From contig WGNK01000049.1 of the NCBI GenBank assembly GCA_016124535.1, positions 1-64,000 on the forward strand: a stretch of 64,000 nucleotides of DNA. Direction: 5' to 3'. This DNA comes from Azospirillum sp. Its GTDB lineage: Bacteria; Pseudomonadota; Alphaproteobacteria; Azospirillales; Azospirillaceae. The notes beneath the pieces are model-generated. The model was given only the letters and a program-made list of their open reading frames with translations, was not told where the DNA came from and ran no database searches. Positions within the stretch are counted from its first letter, which is position 1; every line of letters starts with the position of its first letter. Below are positions 1 through 8,238 of the stretch, one piece after another. The position numbers and the translations under genes are program-made.

Positions 1-252
1 CCACTCGGCGCCAAGGCACCGACCGGGCGCGCCCTTGACCCGGCCGCCGAACCGCGAGCCGATCACCAAAATCGCTTCAAGGTTGCAGCCAGATCCCCGC
101 TCCCGGGAGGCTCGTTTCCATTCGCCGCGTCGAGGAGGCCCTTTTGGAACCTCGCCGACCTGCTCGCCGAGATGGGCGAGCACGAGGCGCGGGCCGCGTT
201 GCTTGCTTCCGCACCCGAGCTTGCCCGCCGGGCGTTTCCGGGCCAAGATTAG
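1..252 (+). CDS. 3' end of an unidentified protein (start outside window)
   Basis: Frame 1 is open from the first base to a TAG at 250-252, giving 83 residues with no internal stop. The last 35 or so residues look like real protein: an amphipathic, Ala/Leu/Glu-rich stretch reading FWNLADLLAEMGEHEARAAL and ending RRAFPGQD. The upstream part is Pro/Arg-rich and less convincing. I do not recognise the family and the N-terminus is missing. It ends 9 bp before a dispersed repeat and 61 bp before the hydrolase gene on the same strand. The open frame could be chance in GC-rich DNA, so confidence is moderate. Confidence 0.45.
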   Translation, partial: PLGAKAPTGRALDPAAEPRADHQNRFKVAARSPLPGGSFPFAASRRPFWNLADLLAEMGEHEARAALLASAPELARRAFPGQD

Positions 253-260
253 CAAGAATG

Positions 261-304
261 AGAAAGCCCTTTCCCCTTGGGGGAGAGGGTTGGGCGTGGG
301 GGAA
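261..304 (-). repeat. Dispersed CCCTCTCCC-type palindromic repeat, copy A
   Basis: Read on the minus strand this has the order CACGCCCAACCCTCTCCCC, short loop, GGGGAAAGGGCTTT. The same arrangement occurs at 9849-9889 and 26757-26798 in the opposite orientation. The arms can fold into a hairpin. All three copies are intergenic. Confidence 0.75.
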
Positions 305-313
305 CCGTCACCG

Positions 314-1162
314 ATGCCGATGACCGAGCGTTGTTTTATGGGCTTGAGCGCTGCCGGGTTTCACCGGGTCGCTTATACCGAATGGGGGGTGCGGAGCGCG
401 GCGCGGACCGTGGTCTGCGTCCATGGCCTGACCCGCAACGGCCGCGACTTCGACCTTTTGGCGTTGGATCTGGTCGAGCGGGCGCGGGTCGCCTGCCCCG
501 ACGTGGTCGGGCGCGGCCGCAGCGGCTGGCTGGCCAATCCCGACCTCTATGGCTATCCCCAGTATCTGGCCGACATGGCGGCGCTGATTGCGCGCCTCGA
601 CGTGGAAAAAGTCAGCTGGGTCGGCACCTCGATGGGCGGGTTGATCGGCCTGCTGCTGGCGGCGCAGCCGAATTCGCCGATTGAGCGGCTGGTGATCAAC
701 GATGTCGGGCCGTTCGTGCCCAAATCGGCGCTGGAGCGGATCGGCGATTATGTCGGCGCCGACCCGGTGTTCGAGGATGTGGCGGCGCTGGAGGCCTATC
801 TGCGCTTCGTCTACCTCAGCTTCGGCAGTCTCGACGACGCCCATTGGCGCCATCTGGCTGAAATCAGCGCCCGCACCCGGCCCGATGGCCGGCTCGGGCT
901 GGCCTATGATCCCGGCATCGCCGCCCCGTTCAAGACCCAGCCGCTGACCGATGTCGACCTGTGGCCGGTGTGGGAGCGGATTGCCTGCCCGGTGCTGGTG
1001 CTGCGCGGCGCCGAGTCCGACCTGCTGCTCGCCGAAACCGCGGCCGAGATGGCGGTGCGGGGACCGCGCGCCACGGTGGTCGAAATCCCCGGCTGCGGCC
1101 ATGCCCCGCCGCTGATGGCGCGTGAGCAGATCGCCCTGGTCTGCGACTTTCTGTTCGGCTGA
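314..1162 (+). CDS. Alpha/beta-hydrolase family protein
   Basis: A 282-residue alpha/beta-fold hydrolase of the esterase/lactonase type. The oxyanion HG motif is at 37-38 (VCVHGLTRNG). The nucleophile elbow G-T-S-M-G-G places the catalytic Ser at 106, with the likely acid at Asp236 and the base at His263 (PGCGHAP). The substrate cannot be told from sequence. The frame extends further upstream to about 35, but that part runs through the dispersed repeat and has no family similarity, so I start at the ATG at 314; an ATG at 320 is equally possible. No signal peptide is seen, so it is probably cytoplasmic. Confidence 0.85.
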   Translation: MPMTERCFMGLSAAGFHRVAYTEWGVRSAARTVVCVHGLTRNGRDFDLLALDLVERARVACPDVVGRGRSGWLANPDLYGYPQYLADMAALIARLDVEKVSWVGTSMGGLIGLLLAAQPNSPIERLVINDVGPFVPKSALERIGDYVGADPVFEDVAALEAYLRFVYLSFGSLDDAHWRHLAEISARTRPDGRLGLAYDPGIAAPFKTQPLTDVDLWPVWERIACPVLVLRGAESDLLLAETAAEMAVRGPRATVVEIPGCGHAPPLMAREQIALVCDFLFG

Positions 1163-1315
1163 CCCTTGGTGCGTCCCCGCCACTAGCCTGAGGAACCCCG
1201 GTCTTTCATCGAAGTGGTTTGCAATCGGCCGCCGTTTTTTGCACACTCCGGCGATGCCGCGGGGCAACCCGCCGCATGGGGGAACTCGCCATTTACAAGA
1301 CCAAGAAGGCCGCAC

Positions 1316-3220
1316 ATGACCAATATCTTCGATGAGATGTTTGCCCGTTCGATCAAGGATCCTGAGGGATTCTGGGGAGAGGCCGCCCAGGCGATCGACT
1401 GGATCAAACCCTGCGACCAAGTGCTCGATGCCTCCAAGCCGCCCTATTACCGCTGGTTCCGCGGCGGTGTGCTCAATACCTGCTATAATGCCGTCGATCG
1501 TCATGTTGCGGCCGGCCGCGGGGACCAGGCAGCGATCATCTATGACAGCCCGGTCACCAAGTCCGGGCGCACCATCACCTATCGCGAACTCCAGGACGAG
1601 GTGTCGCGGGTCGCTGGCGTGCTGCGTTCGGTCGGGGTCGAGAAGGGCGACCGGGTCATCGTCTATATGCCGATGATCCCAGAGGCGCCGATCGCGATGC
1701 TTGCCTGCGCCCGTTTGGGCGCCGTTCATTCGGTGGTGTTCGGCGGTTTCGCGCCAGCGGAACTGGCCACGCGCATCAATGACGCCAAGCCCAAGGCGAT
1801 CATCTCGGCGTCGTGCGGCGTCGAAGGCAGCAAGGTGCTGCCCTATAAGCCGATGCTCGACGCCGCGATCGACCAGGCGACCCACAAGCCGGCCGCCTGC
1901 CTGATCTATCAGCGCCCGCAGGTCGCCGCCGAACTGAAGCCCGGCCGCGACCATGATTGGGTCAGCTCGGCCGCCGCCGCGACCCCGGCCGAATGCGTGC
2001 CCTGCGCCGCCACCGACCCGCTCTATATCCTCTACACCTCCGGCACCACCGGCCAGCCCAAGGGCATCGTCCGCGACCATGGCGGCCATGCCGTGGCGCT
2101 CTATTGGACCATGAAGCACATCTACAATGTCGAGCCCGGCGAGGTCTATTGGGCGGCGTCGGATGTCGGCTGGGTGGTCGGCCATTCCTACATCGTCTAC
2201 GGCCCGCTGCTCTACGGCTGCACCACCGTGGTTTACGAGGGCAAGCCGGTCGGCACCCCCGATGCCGGTGCCTTCTGGCGCATGATCAGCCAGCACAAGA
2301 TCACCACGCTGTTCACCGCGCCGACCGCGTTCCGCGCGATCAAGCGCGACGACCCCGAAGGCGAGTTCATCAAGAAATACGACCTGACCGGTTTCCGCGC
2401 CCTGTTCCTGGCCGGTGAGCGCTCCGATCCCGACACCATCCAATGGGCGGAAAACCGGCTCCATGTCCCGGTGCTCGACCACTGGTGGCAGACCGAGACT
2501 GGTTGGGCGATCTCCGGCAATCCGCTGGGCGTCCACCTGTTCCCGGTCAAATACGGTTCGGCGACCAAGCCGATGCCGGGCTGGGACGTGCGGATTCACA
2601 ATCCGGAAAACGAAGAGGTCAAGCGCGGCGATATCGGCGCGATCGTGGTCAAGCTGCCGCTGCCGCCGGGCAGCCTGCCGACCCTGTGGAACGCCGACGA
2701 CCGCTATGTCAAATCGTACCTGACCGAATATCCCGGCTGCTACCAGACCGGCGACGCCGGCTTCATGGATGACGACGGCTACGTCAACATCATGGCGCGC
2801 ACTGACGACATCATCAATGTCGCCGGCCACCGCCTGTCCACCGGCGGCATGGAAGAGGTGCTGGCGTCGCACCAGGATGTCGCCGAATGCGCGGTGATCG
2901 GCGTCGCCGACCAGCTCAAGGGCCAGGTGCCGCTGGGCTTCCTGGTGCTGAAGGCGGGCGTCAAGCGCAGCCACGACGACATCGTCAAGGACGTGGTCGG
3001 CCTGGTGCGCGAGAAAATCGGCGCGGTCGCCGACTTCAAGCGCGCGGTGGTGATCGACCGCCTGCCCAAGACCCGGTCGGGCAAGATCCTGCGCGGCACC
3101 ATGCAGAAGATCGCCGACAGCGTTGAGTTCAAGGTGCCGGCGACCATCGACGATCCGGCGATCTTGCCGGAGATTGCCAGCGCCCTGAAGACGCTCGGTT
3201 ACGCCAAGTCGTCGTCGTAA
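1316..3220 (+). CDS. prpE: Propionyl-CoA synthetase-like acyl-CoA ligase
   Basis: A 634-residue AMP-forming acyl-CoA synthetase that activates a short-chain acid (probably propionate) to its CoA ester via an acyl-adenylate. Family motifs: the phosphate-binding YTSGTTGQPKG loop, the WWQTETGW motif, and the C-terminal PKTRSGKILRG containing the acetylatable Lys590. The sequence after the P-loop (IVRDHGGH) fits the PrpE branch rather than classical acetyl-CoA synthetase. The ATG at 1316 is chosen because family similarity begins there (NIFDEMFARS). It stands alone and is followed by a strong terminator. No 2-methylcitrate genes are nearby, so the physiological acid is inferred. Confidence 0.85.
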   Translation: MTNIFDEMFARSIKDPEGFWGEAAQAIDWIKPCDQVLDASKPPYYRWFRGGVLNTCYNAVDRHVAAGRGDQAAIIYDSPVTKSGRTITYRELQDEVSRVAGVLRSVGVEKGDRVIVYMPMIPEAPIAMLACARLGAVHSVVFGGFAPAELATRINDAKPKAIISASCGVEGSKVLPYKPMLDAAIDQATHKPAACLIYQRPQVAAELKPGRDHDWVSSAAAATPAECVPCAATDPLYILYTSGTTGQPKGIVRDHGGHAVALYWTMKHIYNVEPGEVYWAASDVGWVVGHSYIVYGPLLYGCTTVVYEGKPVGTPDAGAFWRMISQHKITTLFTAPTAFRAIKRDDPEGEFIKKYDLTGFRALFLAGERSDPDTIQWAENRLHVPVLDHWWQTETGWAISGNPLGVHLFPVKYGSATKPMPGWDVRIHNPENEEVKRGDIGAIVVKLPLPPGSLPTLWNADDRYVKSYLTEYPGCYQTGDAGFMDDDGYVNIMARTDDIINVAGHRLSTGGMEEVLASHQDVAECAVIGVADQLKGQVPLGFLVLKAGVKRSHDDIVKDVVGLVREKIGAVADFKRAVVIDRLPKTRSGKILRGTMQKIADSVEFKVPATIDDPAILPEIASALKTLGYAKSSS

Positions 3221-3244
3221 CCGCCAGACCGCTACAAAAGGCTT

Positions 3245-3270
3245 GGGGGGCGTTCGCGCCCCCCTTTTTT
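3245..3270 (+). terminator. Rho-independent terminator of prpE, possibly bidirectional
   Basis: An 8-bp perfect stem (GGGGGGCG / CGCCCCCC) closes a TTCG loop and is followed directly by six T. The convergent gene ends at 3269, inside the T-run, so the same hairpin could help stop transcription from the other side, although that strand has a weaker U-tract. Confidence 0.9.
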
Positions 3271-4243
3271 ATGCCCGCTCAACCGATGCGCGCTCGATGA
3301 CTTTGGTGGTCGGCAACAGCGCCGCCTGTAGAGATGTGCGCAAGGTCTTGTAGGCGACAAACAGCGTACACAACAGAAAGATCGAATTCAAAATCGCATG
3401 GGCGATGATTACCGAGAGCGCGCTGAACAGCTCGTCGGAGTGATCGGCAATGAACCGCTTGACGTCATTCAGGAAGTGATAGGTGTTCTTACCGCTTTTC
3501 CAAAGATCGTCAAGCGCACTGGAGGCCGAACCGAGCAAACCCTGGGGTTCATCTTTGCGGTCGCTTTGGAGGTCGATTTCTTTGGTATGAATTTGGATCT
3601 GCTGGGACAGCTCGTTGAGCTTGCTGTAGGACTCCTCGACCGAGCTGCCGATCGCGGACTCGGTCAGCGTGTCGGAGATGACGAAGGACGCCGGCAATCC
3701 GATCCGGATGAACAGGGCGACGATTCCGATCGACAGGCCGGCTTTCATCAAGATGTCTGAGCGGAAGCTCCGCCGGGGCGCCAGGGCTTCGACCTGGGAC
3801 AGTGCCACCAGGATCAGGCCGATCGGCAGGACCGCTTGCAGAATCCAGGCATAGAGCCCGAACCGGACCAGCATCTCGGACAGCACCGAGGCGACGCCGA
3901 CGAACAGCACGATATTGGCGAATTGCTCGATCAGCTTGTCGATCGGGTCGAGCAGCTGACCCGGCTGGAGCTGAAGCGTGGCAACCGCCGAGCCGCCGAC
4001 GGTGATCTCCTTGACCACGGAGATCGCCGCGTTGATCACCCGTGCGGCGACGAACAGTTCAACCGACCGGGTTGCCGCAGCATGGATTTCGGTGGTGGCG
4101 CGCTGATCCAGGGCCGAGACGCCGAGCAGTTTGACGCCAAATTCGCCAAAGCCGGTCAGGAACACGAAGGCGGCGAACAGCGGAATCACGACGGTGCGGT
4201 TTCTAATACAGAATCGCCAGAGTTTGTTATCGATAAACTTCAT
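3269..4243 (-). CDS. Multi-span membrane protein of unknown function
   Basis: A 324-residue integral membrane protein. Hydrophobic segments lie at about 17-35, 107-128, 132-150, 166-190 and 275-298. A polar helical stretch at about 200-265 (SKLNELSQQIQIHTKEID) could form a short coiled coil. The ATG at 4243 has a GGAGA Shine-Dalgarno about 9 bp upstream; the longer frame has none. I do not recognise the family. It is transcribed alone, convergent with prpE, and its stop codon lies in prpE's terminator. Confidence 0.75.
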   Translation of the reverse strand: MKFIDNKLWRFCIRNRTVVIPLFAAFVFLTGFGEFGVKLLGVSALDQRATTEIHAAATRSVELFVAARVINAAISVVKEITVGGSAVATLQLQPGQLLDPIDKLIEQFANIVLFVGVASVLSEMLVRFGLYAWILQAVLPIGLILVALSQVEALAPRRSFRSDILMKAGLSIGIVALFIRIGLPASFVISDTLTESAIGSSVEESYSKLNELSQQIQIHTKEIDLQSDRKDEPQGLLGSASSALDDLWKSGKNTYHFLNDVKRFIADHSDELFSALSVIIAHAILNSIFLLCTLFVAYKTLRTSLQAALLPTTKVIERASVERA

Positions 4244-4435
4244 CGGCCGGTCTCCTGCAGCGCGCATCGTCGCGGTGGCGCTTCCATTGAATTGGCGCGG
4301 ACTATAACAGGCGGCAGATGGCGACTGAAGTCCGGCGTGGCCCGGCCGGACATTGCTTCGGCACAATTTTCCGCCGGCAAAAACAAAGCGATGAAAGGAA
4401 TCGGCCGAACTCTGCGCCGCCTTATCCCGGGGCGG

Positions 4436-5245
4436 CTATCCCAGGGCGAGCCGCTCGCGGCTGGCGGTGGTGCCGAGATGGCTGCGCTTCAGCCGGGCGA
4501 AGGCCTGGCGGATCGTCTCGACCTGGGCAGCGGTGTCGTGGCCGAAGAACAGGTTGAGCTTGAGCACGCCCGCGGCCTCGCCGACCAGCGCCAGATAGGG
4601 CGCGAACATGGCCTCGAAGATTTCACAGAATTCGGGCTCGGCGAGTGAAAACACGCTGTGCTCGACGCTGCGCGCCAGGCGCTGGGTGAAGCGCCAGCGC
4701 TCGGCGTCGAAATCGCTGAAGCGCAGCAGGAAGGCGACGAACACCTTGTCGACCAGGGCCATCAGCAGCGGGTCGCCGGCGGCAGCAGCCCAGAAGCGGT
4801 CATCGTCGTCGGTGCCGGCGTCGGCGTAGAGGTCGCGAACCTGGCTGTTGAGCAATGCGAATTCCGATGCGGCGAACATTGCCTGGACGTTGTCCTTCAT
4901 GCCCGCCGCGACCACCAGGGGCCAGGGCTTGCCGCCGCCCAGGACCGGCCGTGGCGGGATCGCCCGCACCACCCGCGAAAACACCAGCCGGGTCAGATAG
5001 TCGATCCGCCGCGGGTCCGGGGTGAAAACCGGCTGGCGCGCCGCCAGGCAGGTCTTGCAGGTCATAGCAAAGGCCGGCAGCACCGAGGACCACTGGGCAT
5101 CGATCAGCGCGAAGGCGCGGTCGATCTGGGCGGTGGTCAGGGCGCCCTCCTTGACCGACTGGGTGCGCAGCGCCTCATAGAAATTCTCAAATACGGTGCG
5201 GGCCAGACGATGATGGCGGTCATGGAGTCCCTTGTCGTCAGCCAT
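4436..5245 (-). CDS. Conserved-looking hypothetical cytoplasmic protein
   Basis: A 269-residue, mostly helical soluble protein with no signal peptide or membrane segment. A CKTC pair at Cys63/Cys66 could bind metal or form a disulphide. An Asp-rich patch DDDDR occurs mid-protein. No family is recognised. The start is the ATG at 5245; further upstream the frame runs into a 14-bp tandem repeat (5257-5326), which is unlikely to be coding. Codon bias and the absence of a competing frame support it as a gene. Confidence 0.7.
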   Translation of the reverse strand: MADDKGLHDRHHRLARTVFENFYEALRTQSVKEGALTTAQIDRAFALIDAQWSSVLPAFAMTCKTCLAARQPVFTPDPRRIDYLTRLVFSRVVRAIPPRPVLGGGKPWPLVVAAGMKDNVQAMFAASEFALLNSQVRDLYADAGTDDDDRFWAAAAGDPLLMALVDKVFVAFLLRFSDFDAERWRFTQRLARSVEHSVFSLAEPEFCEIFEAMFAPYLALVGEAAGVLKLNLFFGHDTAAQVETIRQAFARLKRSHLGTTASRERLALG

Positions 5246-5256
5246 CGCCCTGCACT

Positions 5257-5326
5257 CCTGCCCAAGCCGGCCTGCCCAAGCCGGCCTGCCCAAGCCGGCC
5301 TGACCCAGCCGGCCTGTCCCGGCCGG
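5257..5326. repeat. 14-bp tandem repeat, five copies
   Basis: The unit CCTGCCCAAGCCGG occurs three times perfectly (5257-5298), then twice with substitutions (5299-5326). It lies just upstream of the start at 5245, in the region that should hold that gene's promoter. Confidence 0.9.
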
Positions 5327-5433
5327 CTCGCCGAAGACGAACTATAAGCGCATGGCCGGTGGATTCAATAAAGCCGGTCCGACCCCATATTCACGCCTGA
5401 CGCGACCCTTCCGCCCTGCCGTGGAGACTTGCC

Positions 5434-6201
5434 GTGCGCCTGCTCGATAAAACCGCGATCGTCACCGGTGCCGCCCAGGGTATCGGCCGGGCCTGTGCCG
5501 AGGCATTCGCAGCCGAGGGCGCCCGCGTTATGCTGGCCGATGTCGACATCGCCAAGGGGCAGGCCGCCGCTGCGGCGATCGGGGCCACCGCCGCCTTCCA
5601 GCCCTGCGATGTCGGCGATCCGGCGGCGGTCGCCGCCCTGGTCGAGGCGACCGCGACCGCGTTCGGCGGCATCGATCTGCTGGTCAACAACGCCGGGATC
5701 ATCCACACCGCCGAATTTCTCGACCTCGCCGAGGCCGATTTCGACCGGGTGCTGCGGGTCAACCTGAAGGGAGCCTTTCTGGTCGGGCAGGCGGTCGCCC
5801 GCCGGATGGCTGCGGATCGCCGGGCCGGTGCGATCATCAACATGTCCTCGGTCAATGCGGTGATGGCGATTCCCAACCAGGTGCCCTATTCGATCGCCAA
5901 GGGCGGGCTCAACCAGCTGACCAAGGTGATGGCATTGGCCCTGGCGCCCCATGGCATCCGGGTCAACGGCATCGGCCCCGGCTCGATTGCGACCGACATG
6001 CTGAAGGTGGTGATGACCGATGCCGTCGCGCGCCAGCGCATCCTGGCCCGCACACCGCTCGGCCGGGCCGGCGAGCCGGCGGAGATCGCGCGCGTTGCGG
6101 TGTTCCTGGCCAGCGCCGATGCCAGCTATCTGACCGGCCAGACGCTCTATCCCGACGGCGGCCGTCTGGCGCTCAACTACACGGTGCCGGTGCCCGAGTG
6201 A
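5434..6201 (+). CDS. Short-chain dehydrogenase/reductase (SDR)
   Basis: A 255-residue classical SDR oxidoreductase. The Rossmann motif T-G-A-A-Q-G-I-G is at 11-18 with Asp36 near the end of beta-2, favouring NAD. It also has NNAG at 85-88, catalytic Ser138/139, Tyr152 and Lys156 (YSIAK), and a C-terminal SYLTGQTLYPDGG segment typical of the family. The start is GTG at 5434 with GGAG at 5423-5426. The substrate is unknown: members act on sugars, acyl-ACPs and alcohols, and no pathway genes adjoin it. Confidence 0.88.
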   Translation: MRLLDKTAIVTGAAQGIGRACAEAFAAEGARVMLADVDIAKGQAAAAAIGATAAFQPCDVGDPAAVAALVEATATAFGGIDLLVNNAGIIHTAEFLDLAEADFDRVLRVNLKGAFLVGQAVARRMAADRRAGAIINMSSVNAVMAIPNQVPYSIAKGGLNQLTKVMALALAPHGIRVNGIGPGSIATDMLKVVMTDAVARQRILARTPLGRAGEPAEIARVAVFLASADASYLTGQTLYPDGGRLALNYTVPVPE

Positions 6202-6212
6202 GCCGGCACGAT

Positions 6213-6244
6213 CCGGTATCTGCCGGGTATCTGCGGAGTGTCTG
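6213..6244. repeat. Imperfect 10-11 bp tandem repeat after the SDR stop
   Basis: Three degenerate units (CCGGTATCTG, CCGGGTATCTG, CGGAGTGTCTG) start 12 bp after the TGA at 6199-6201. Confidence 0.6.
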
Positions 6245-6409
6245 CCGCTTTTTCGCCATTTTTCCTGGGTCGGGTGGAATAGGTCCGATGCCGGCGGTGT
6301 TAAAGCCAAAGAATGCGGTTGGGCAGAAGGGTGTCGTGCTATCATCGTGACCAGGTTTACCGCCGTGGCCGCCGACCGGCGCGGCTGCGGCGATTGGATC
6401 GGGGGCACG

Positions 6410-6922
6410 GTGGACGGGATTGCAGGCGAACTCGAACTCCACATGACGTCGCTCCGGCGCTATGCCCGGGCGATGCTGCGCAACCGCAACGACGCCGACG
6501 ATCTGGTACAGGACACGCTGGTGCGTGCCCTGGCCCAGGCCGAGAAATTCGCAAGCGGAACCAATCTGCGGGCCTGGCTGTTTACGATCATGCACAATCT
6601 TCACGTCAATCGCCTCCGCCAGAATGCCAGCCGGCCGAACATGGTCGCGGTCGAGGATGCCGAGGCCAAGCTGGTCGAGCCGGCGCGCCAGGAGGCGCGG
6701 GTCGAGCTGCGCGAGATGTCGCGCGCGGTCGATAGTCTGCCCGAGGATCAGCGTCAGGTTCTGCTGCTGGTGGCGTTGGAGGGGTTGAAGTATGACGAGG
6801 CGGCCGGGGTGCTCGGGGTTCCGATCGGCACCGTGATGTCGCGACTGAGCCGGGCGCGCGAGGCGGTGCGCAAGGCTCTGGCCGCGGGTGGCGGGCCGGC
6901 GGTGCTGCGGGTGGTCAGGTGA
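6410..6922 (+). CDS. ECF-family RNA polymerase sigma factor
   Basis: An approximately 170-residue extracytoplasmic-function sigma factor. Region 2 reads DADDLVQDTLVRAL and NLRAWLFTIMHN; region 4 reads LPEDQRQVLLL...GVPIGTVMSRLSRAREAV, the helix-turn-helix that recognises the -35 element. It should direct core polymerase to a stress or envelope regulon and be held inactive by the product of the next gene. The start is uncertain: GTG at 6410 follows a run of G at 6401-6405 and fits the usual length, while a GTG at 6347 would add 21 residues with no family similarity. It overlaps the start region of the anti-sigma gene, so the two are translationally linked. Confidence 0.9.
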   Translation: MDGIAGELELHMTSLRRYARAMLRNRNDADDLVQDTLVRALAQAEKFASGTNLRAWLFTIMHNLHVNRLRQNASRPNMVAVEDAEAKLVEPARQEARVELREMSRAVDSLPEDQRQVLLLVALEGLKYDEAAGVLGVPIGTVMSRLSRAREAVRKALAAGGGPAVLRVVR

Positions 6923-6939
6923 AGATGGGAGAGGCGGGA

Positions 6940-7890
6940 ATGACCAGCGGATTGGTGCGCGAAAGCGACCTTCACGCCTATGTCGACGGCCAGCTCGATC
7001 CCGGTCGGCGGCTCGAGGTCGAGGCCTGGCTGGCCAGCGATGGCGAAGTGGCGGCCCGGGTCGACGACTATCGGACCCAGACCGAGGCGCTGCACGCGCT
7101 GTTCGATGGCGTGCTCGCCGAACCGGTGCCGGAGACGCTGGCCTTGTCCGCGACGGCCTTGGCCGACCGCTTGACCAGCCGTCTGCCGGCCAACCAGAAC
7201 CGTTGGTCGCGGCTGCGTCGGCCGCTGGTGCGGGCGGCGGTGGCGGCGCTGCTCCTGACCGTCGGGGTCGGCACCGGCTATTTCGGCCACGAGGAGGTGG
7301 CACCGCTGCTGCCAGCGCCGGTCGGTCATCCGGCATTGTTGACCTTCGCCCAGGAGGCGGCCCAGGCCCACGACTTCTACGCCCATTCCCGCTTCGAGGT
7401 CGAAATGGGCGCGGACGACCGCGACGCGCTCGACGGCTGGCTGTCGGAGCGGCTCGGCAACAAGGTCTTCGCCCCGGATCTGACCGCCGCCGGGTTCCAG
7501 CTGCTGGGGGGGCGGTCGCTGCCGGTCGAGACCGGAGTCGGCGCCCAGTACATGTACCAGACCGGCGACGGCAAACGCCTGACCCTGTTCGTCGGTGCGC
7601 TCAAATCCACCCGCAATGCCGGGGTGACCTTTCGCCAGCAGGGCAATTTCGGCATGATCTTCTGGGTCGAGGGCCTGCTGTCCTACGCCCTGGTCGGTCA
7701 GATGGAACGCGACCAGCTGATGGCCATCGCCGGCAAGGCGTTCGACAGTTTGCGCCTTGGCCCGGTGCGGCCGTTACCGCCGGCGGCGGTGCCGATGCCG
7801 GCCGAAACCCGCGAGCCGCCGGCAACGCCGCCGGCCGGTGAGCCACGGGTCCAGCCGATCAGCGCCGAGGGACCGACCAAGCCGAGCTGA
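6940..7890 (+). CDS. Membrane-bound anti-sigma factor
   Basis: A 316-residue single-span protein. The N-terminal cytoplasmic part (residues 9-50, DLHAYVDGQLDPGRR) is an anti-sigma domain. A transmembrane helix is at about 97-115, followed by a periplasmic domain and a Pro-rich tail. Anti-sigma factors of this type bind the cognate ECF factor and release it on an envelope signal. The usual HxxxCxxC zinc motif is absent: the His is present (His12) but there are no cysteines after it, so it is a zinc-free variant. The ATG at 6940 with a GGAGAGG box at 6928-6934 is preferred over a GTG at 6919 that overlaps the sigma stop. Confidence 0.85.
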   Translation: MTSGLVRESDLHAYVDGQLDPGRRLEVEAWLASDGEVAARVDDYRTQTEALHALFDGVLAEPVPETLALSATALADRLTSRLPANQNRWSRLRRPLVRAAVAALLLTVGVGTGYFGHEEVAPLLPAPVGHPALLTFAQEAAQAHDFYAHSRFEVEMGADDRDALDGWLSERLGNKVFAPDLTAAGFQLLGGRSLPVETGVGAQYMYQTGDGKRLTLFVGALKSTRNAGVTFRQQGNFGMIFWVEGLLSYALVGQMERDQLMAIAGKAFDSLRLGPVRPLPPAAVPMPAETREPPATPPAGEPRVQPISAEGPTKPS

Positions 7891-7910
7891 GCCGATCGGA
7901 GCCGATCGGA
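7891..7910. repeat. 10-bp tandem duplication directly after the anti-sigma stop
   Basis: GCCGATCGGA occurs twice back to back, starting at the base after the TGA at 7888-7890. Confidence 0.7.
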
Positions 7911-8060
7911 GTCCGGCGCGGTTGCGGCTCCCGCCCAGGTTCCTGCCCCAAGGGTCTCCCGCTTGTCCGCTGCATCGGTCGGGTGGTTGACAGGCGGTGG
8001 CCGGGACCTTATGGTCCGCGCCTTGTTCAAACTCGCCTGCGCCCCAGGAGTCCGGGAGCT

Positions 8061-8186
8061 ATGAAGATCGTCAATTCTTTGAAATCGATGAAGACCCGGC
8101 ACAAGGCCTGCCGGGTGATCCGGCGCAAGGGCCGGGTCTATGTGATCAACAAATTGAACCCCCGCTTCAAGGCGCGCCAGGGCTGA
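8061..8186 (+). CDS. rpmJ: 50S ribosomal protein L36, zinc-free (YkgO-type) form
   Basis: A complete 41-residue, highly basic protein beginning MKIVNSLKSMKTRHKACRVI, matching the alternative L36 family of the large ribosomal subunit. Standard L36 has three Cys and one His that bind zinc; this one keeps a single Cys, as in the C-minus paralogue that is normal in alphaproteobacteria. The ATG at 8061 follows AGGAGTCCGGGAG. It stands alone between the anti-sigma gene and glcD. Confidence 0.93.
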   Translation: MKIVNSLKSMKTRHKACRVIRRKGRVYVINKLNPRFKARQG

Positions 8187-8238
8187 ACCGGGGCGCGTCG
8201 TCTGTGGCGGGACTCCTGAGCGAGGAGGTCCCCAGCCC

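Noticed and set aside
308..2974. Long minus-strand open frame of 888 codons across the hydrolase and prpE genes
   Set aside because: His/Arg/Gly-rich translation without motifs; it is the antisense shadow of two well-supported genes in GC-rich DNA.
6276..6301. GGAAT-N17-TGTT upstream of the ECF sigma gene as an autoregulated ECF promoter
   Set aside because: Only a partial match to GGAAC-N16/17-CGTT and no second copy in the window, so it cannot be separated from chance.
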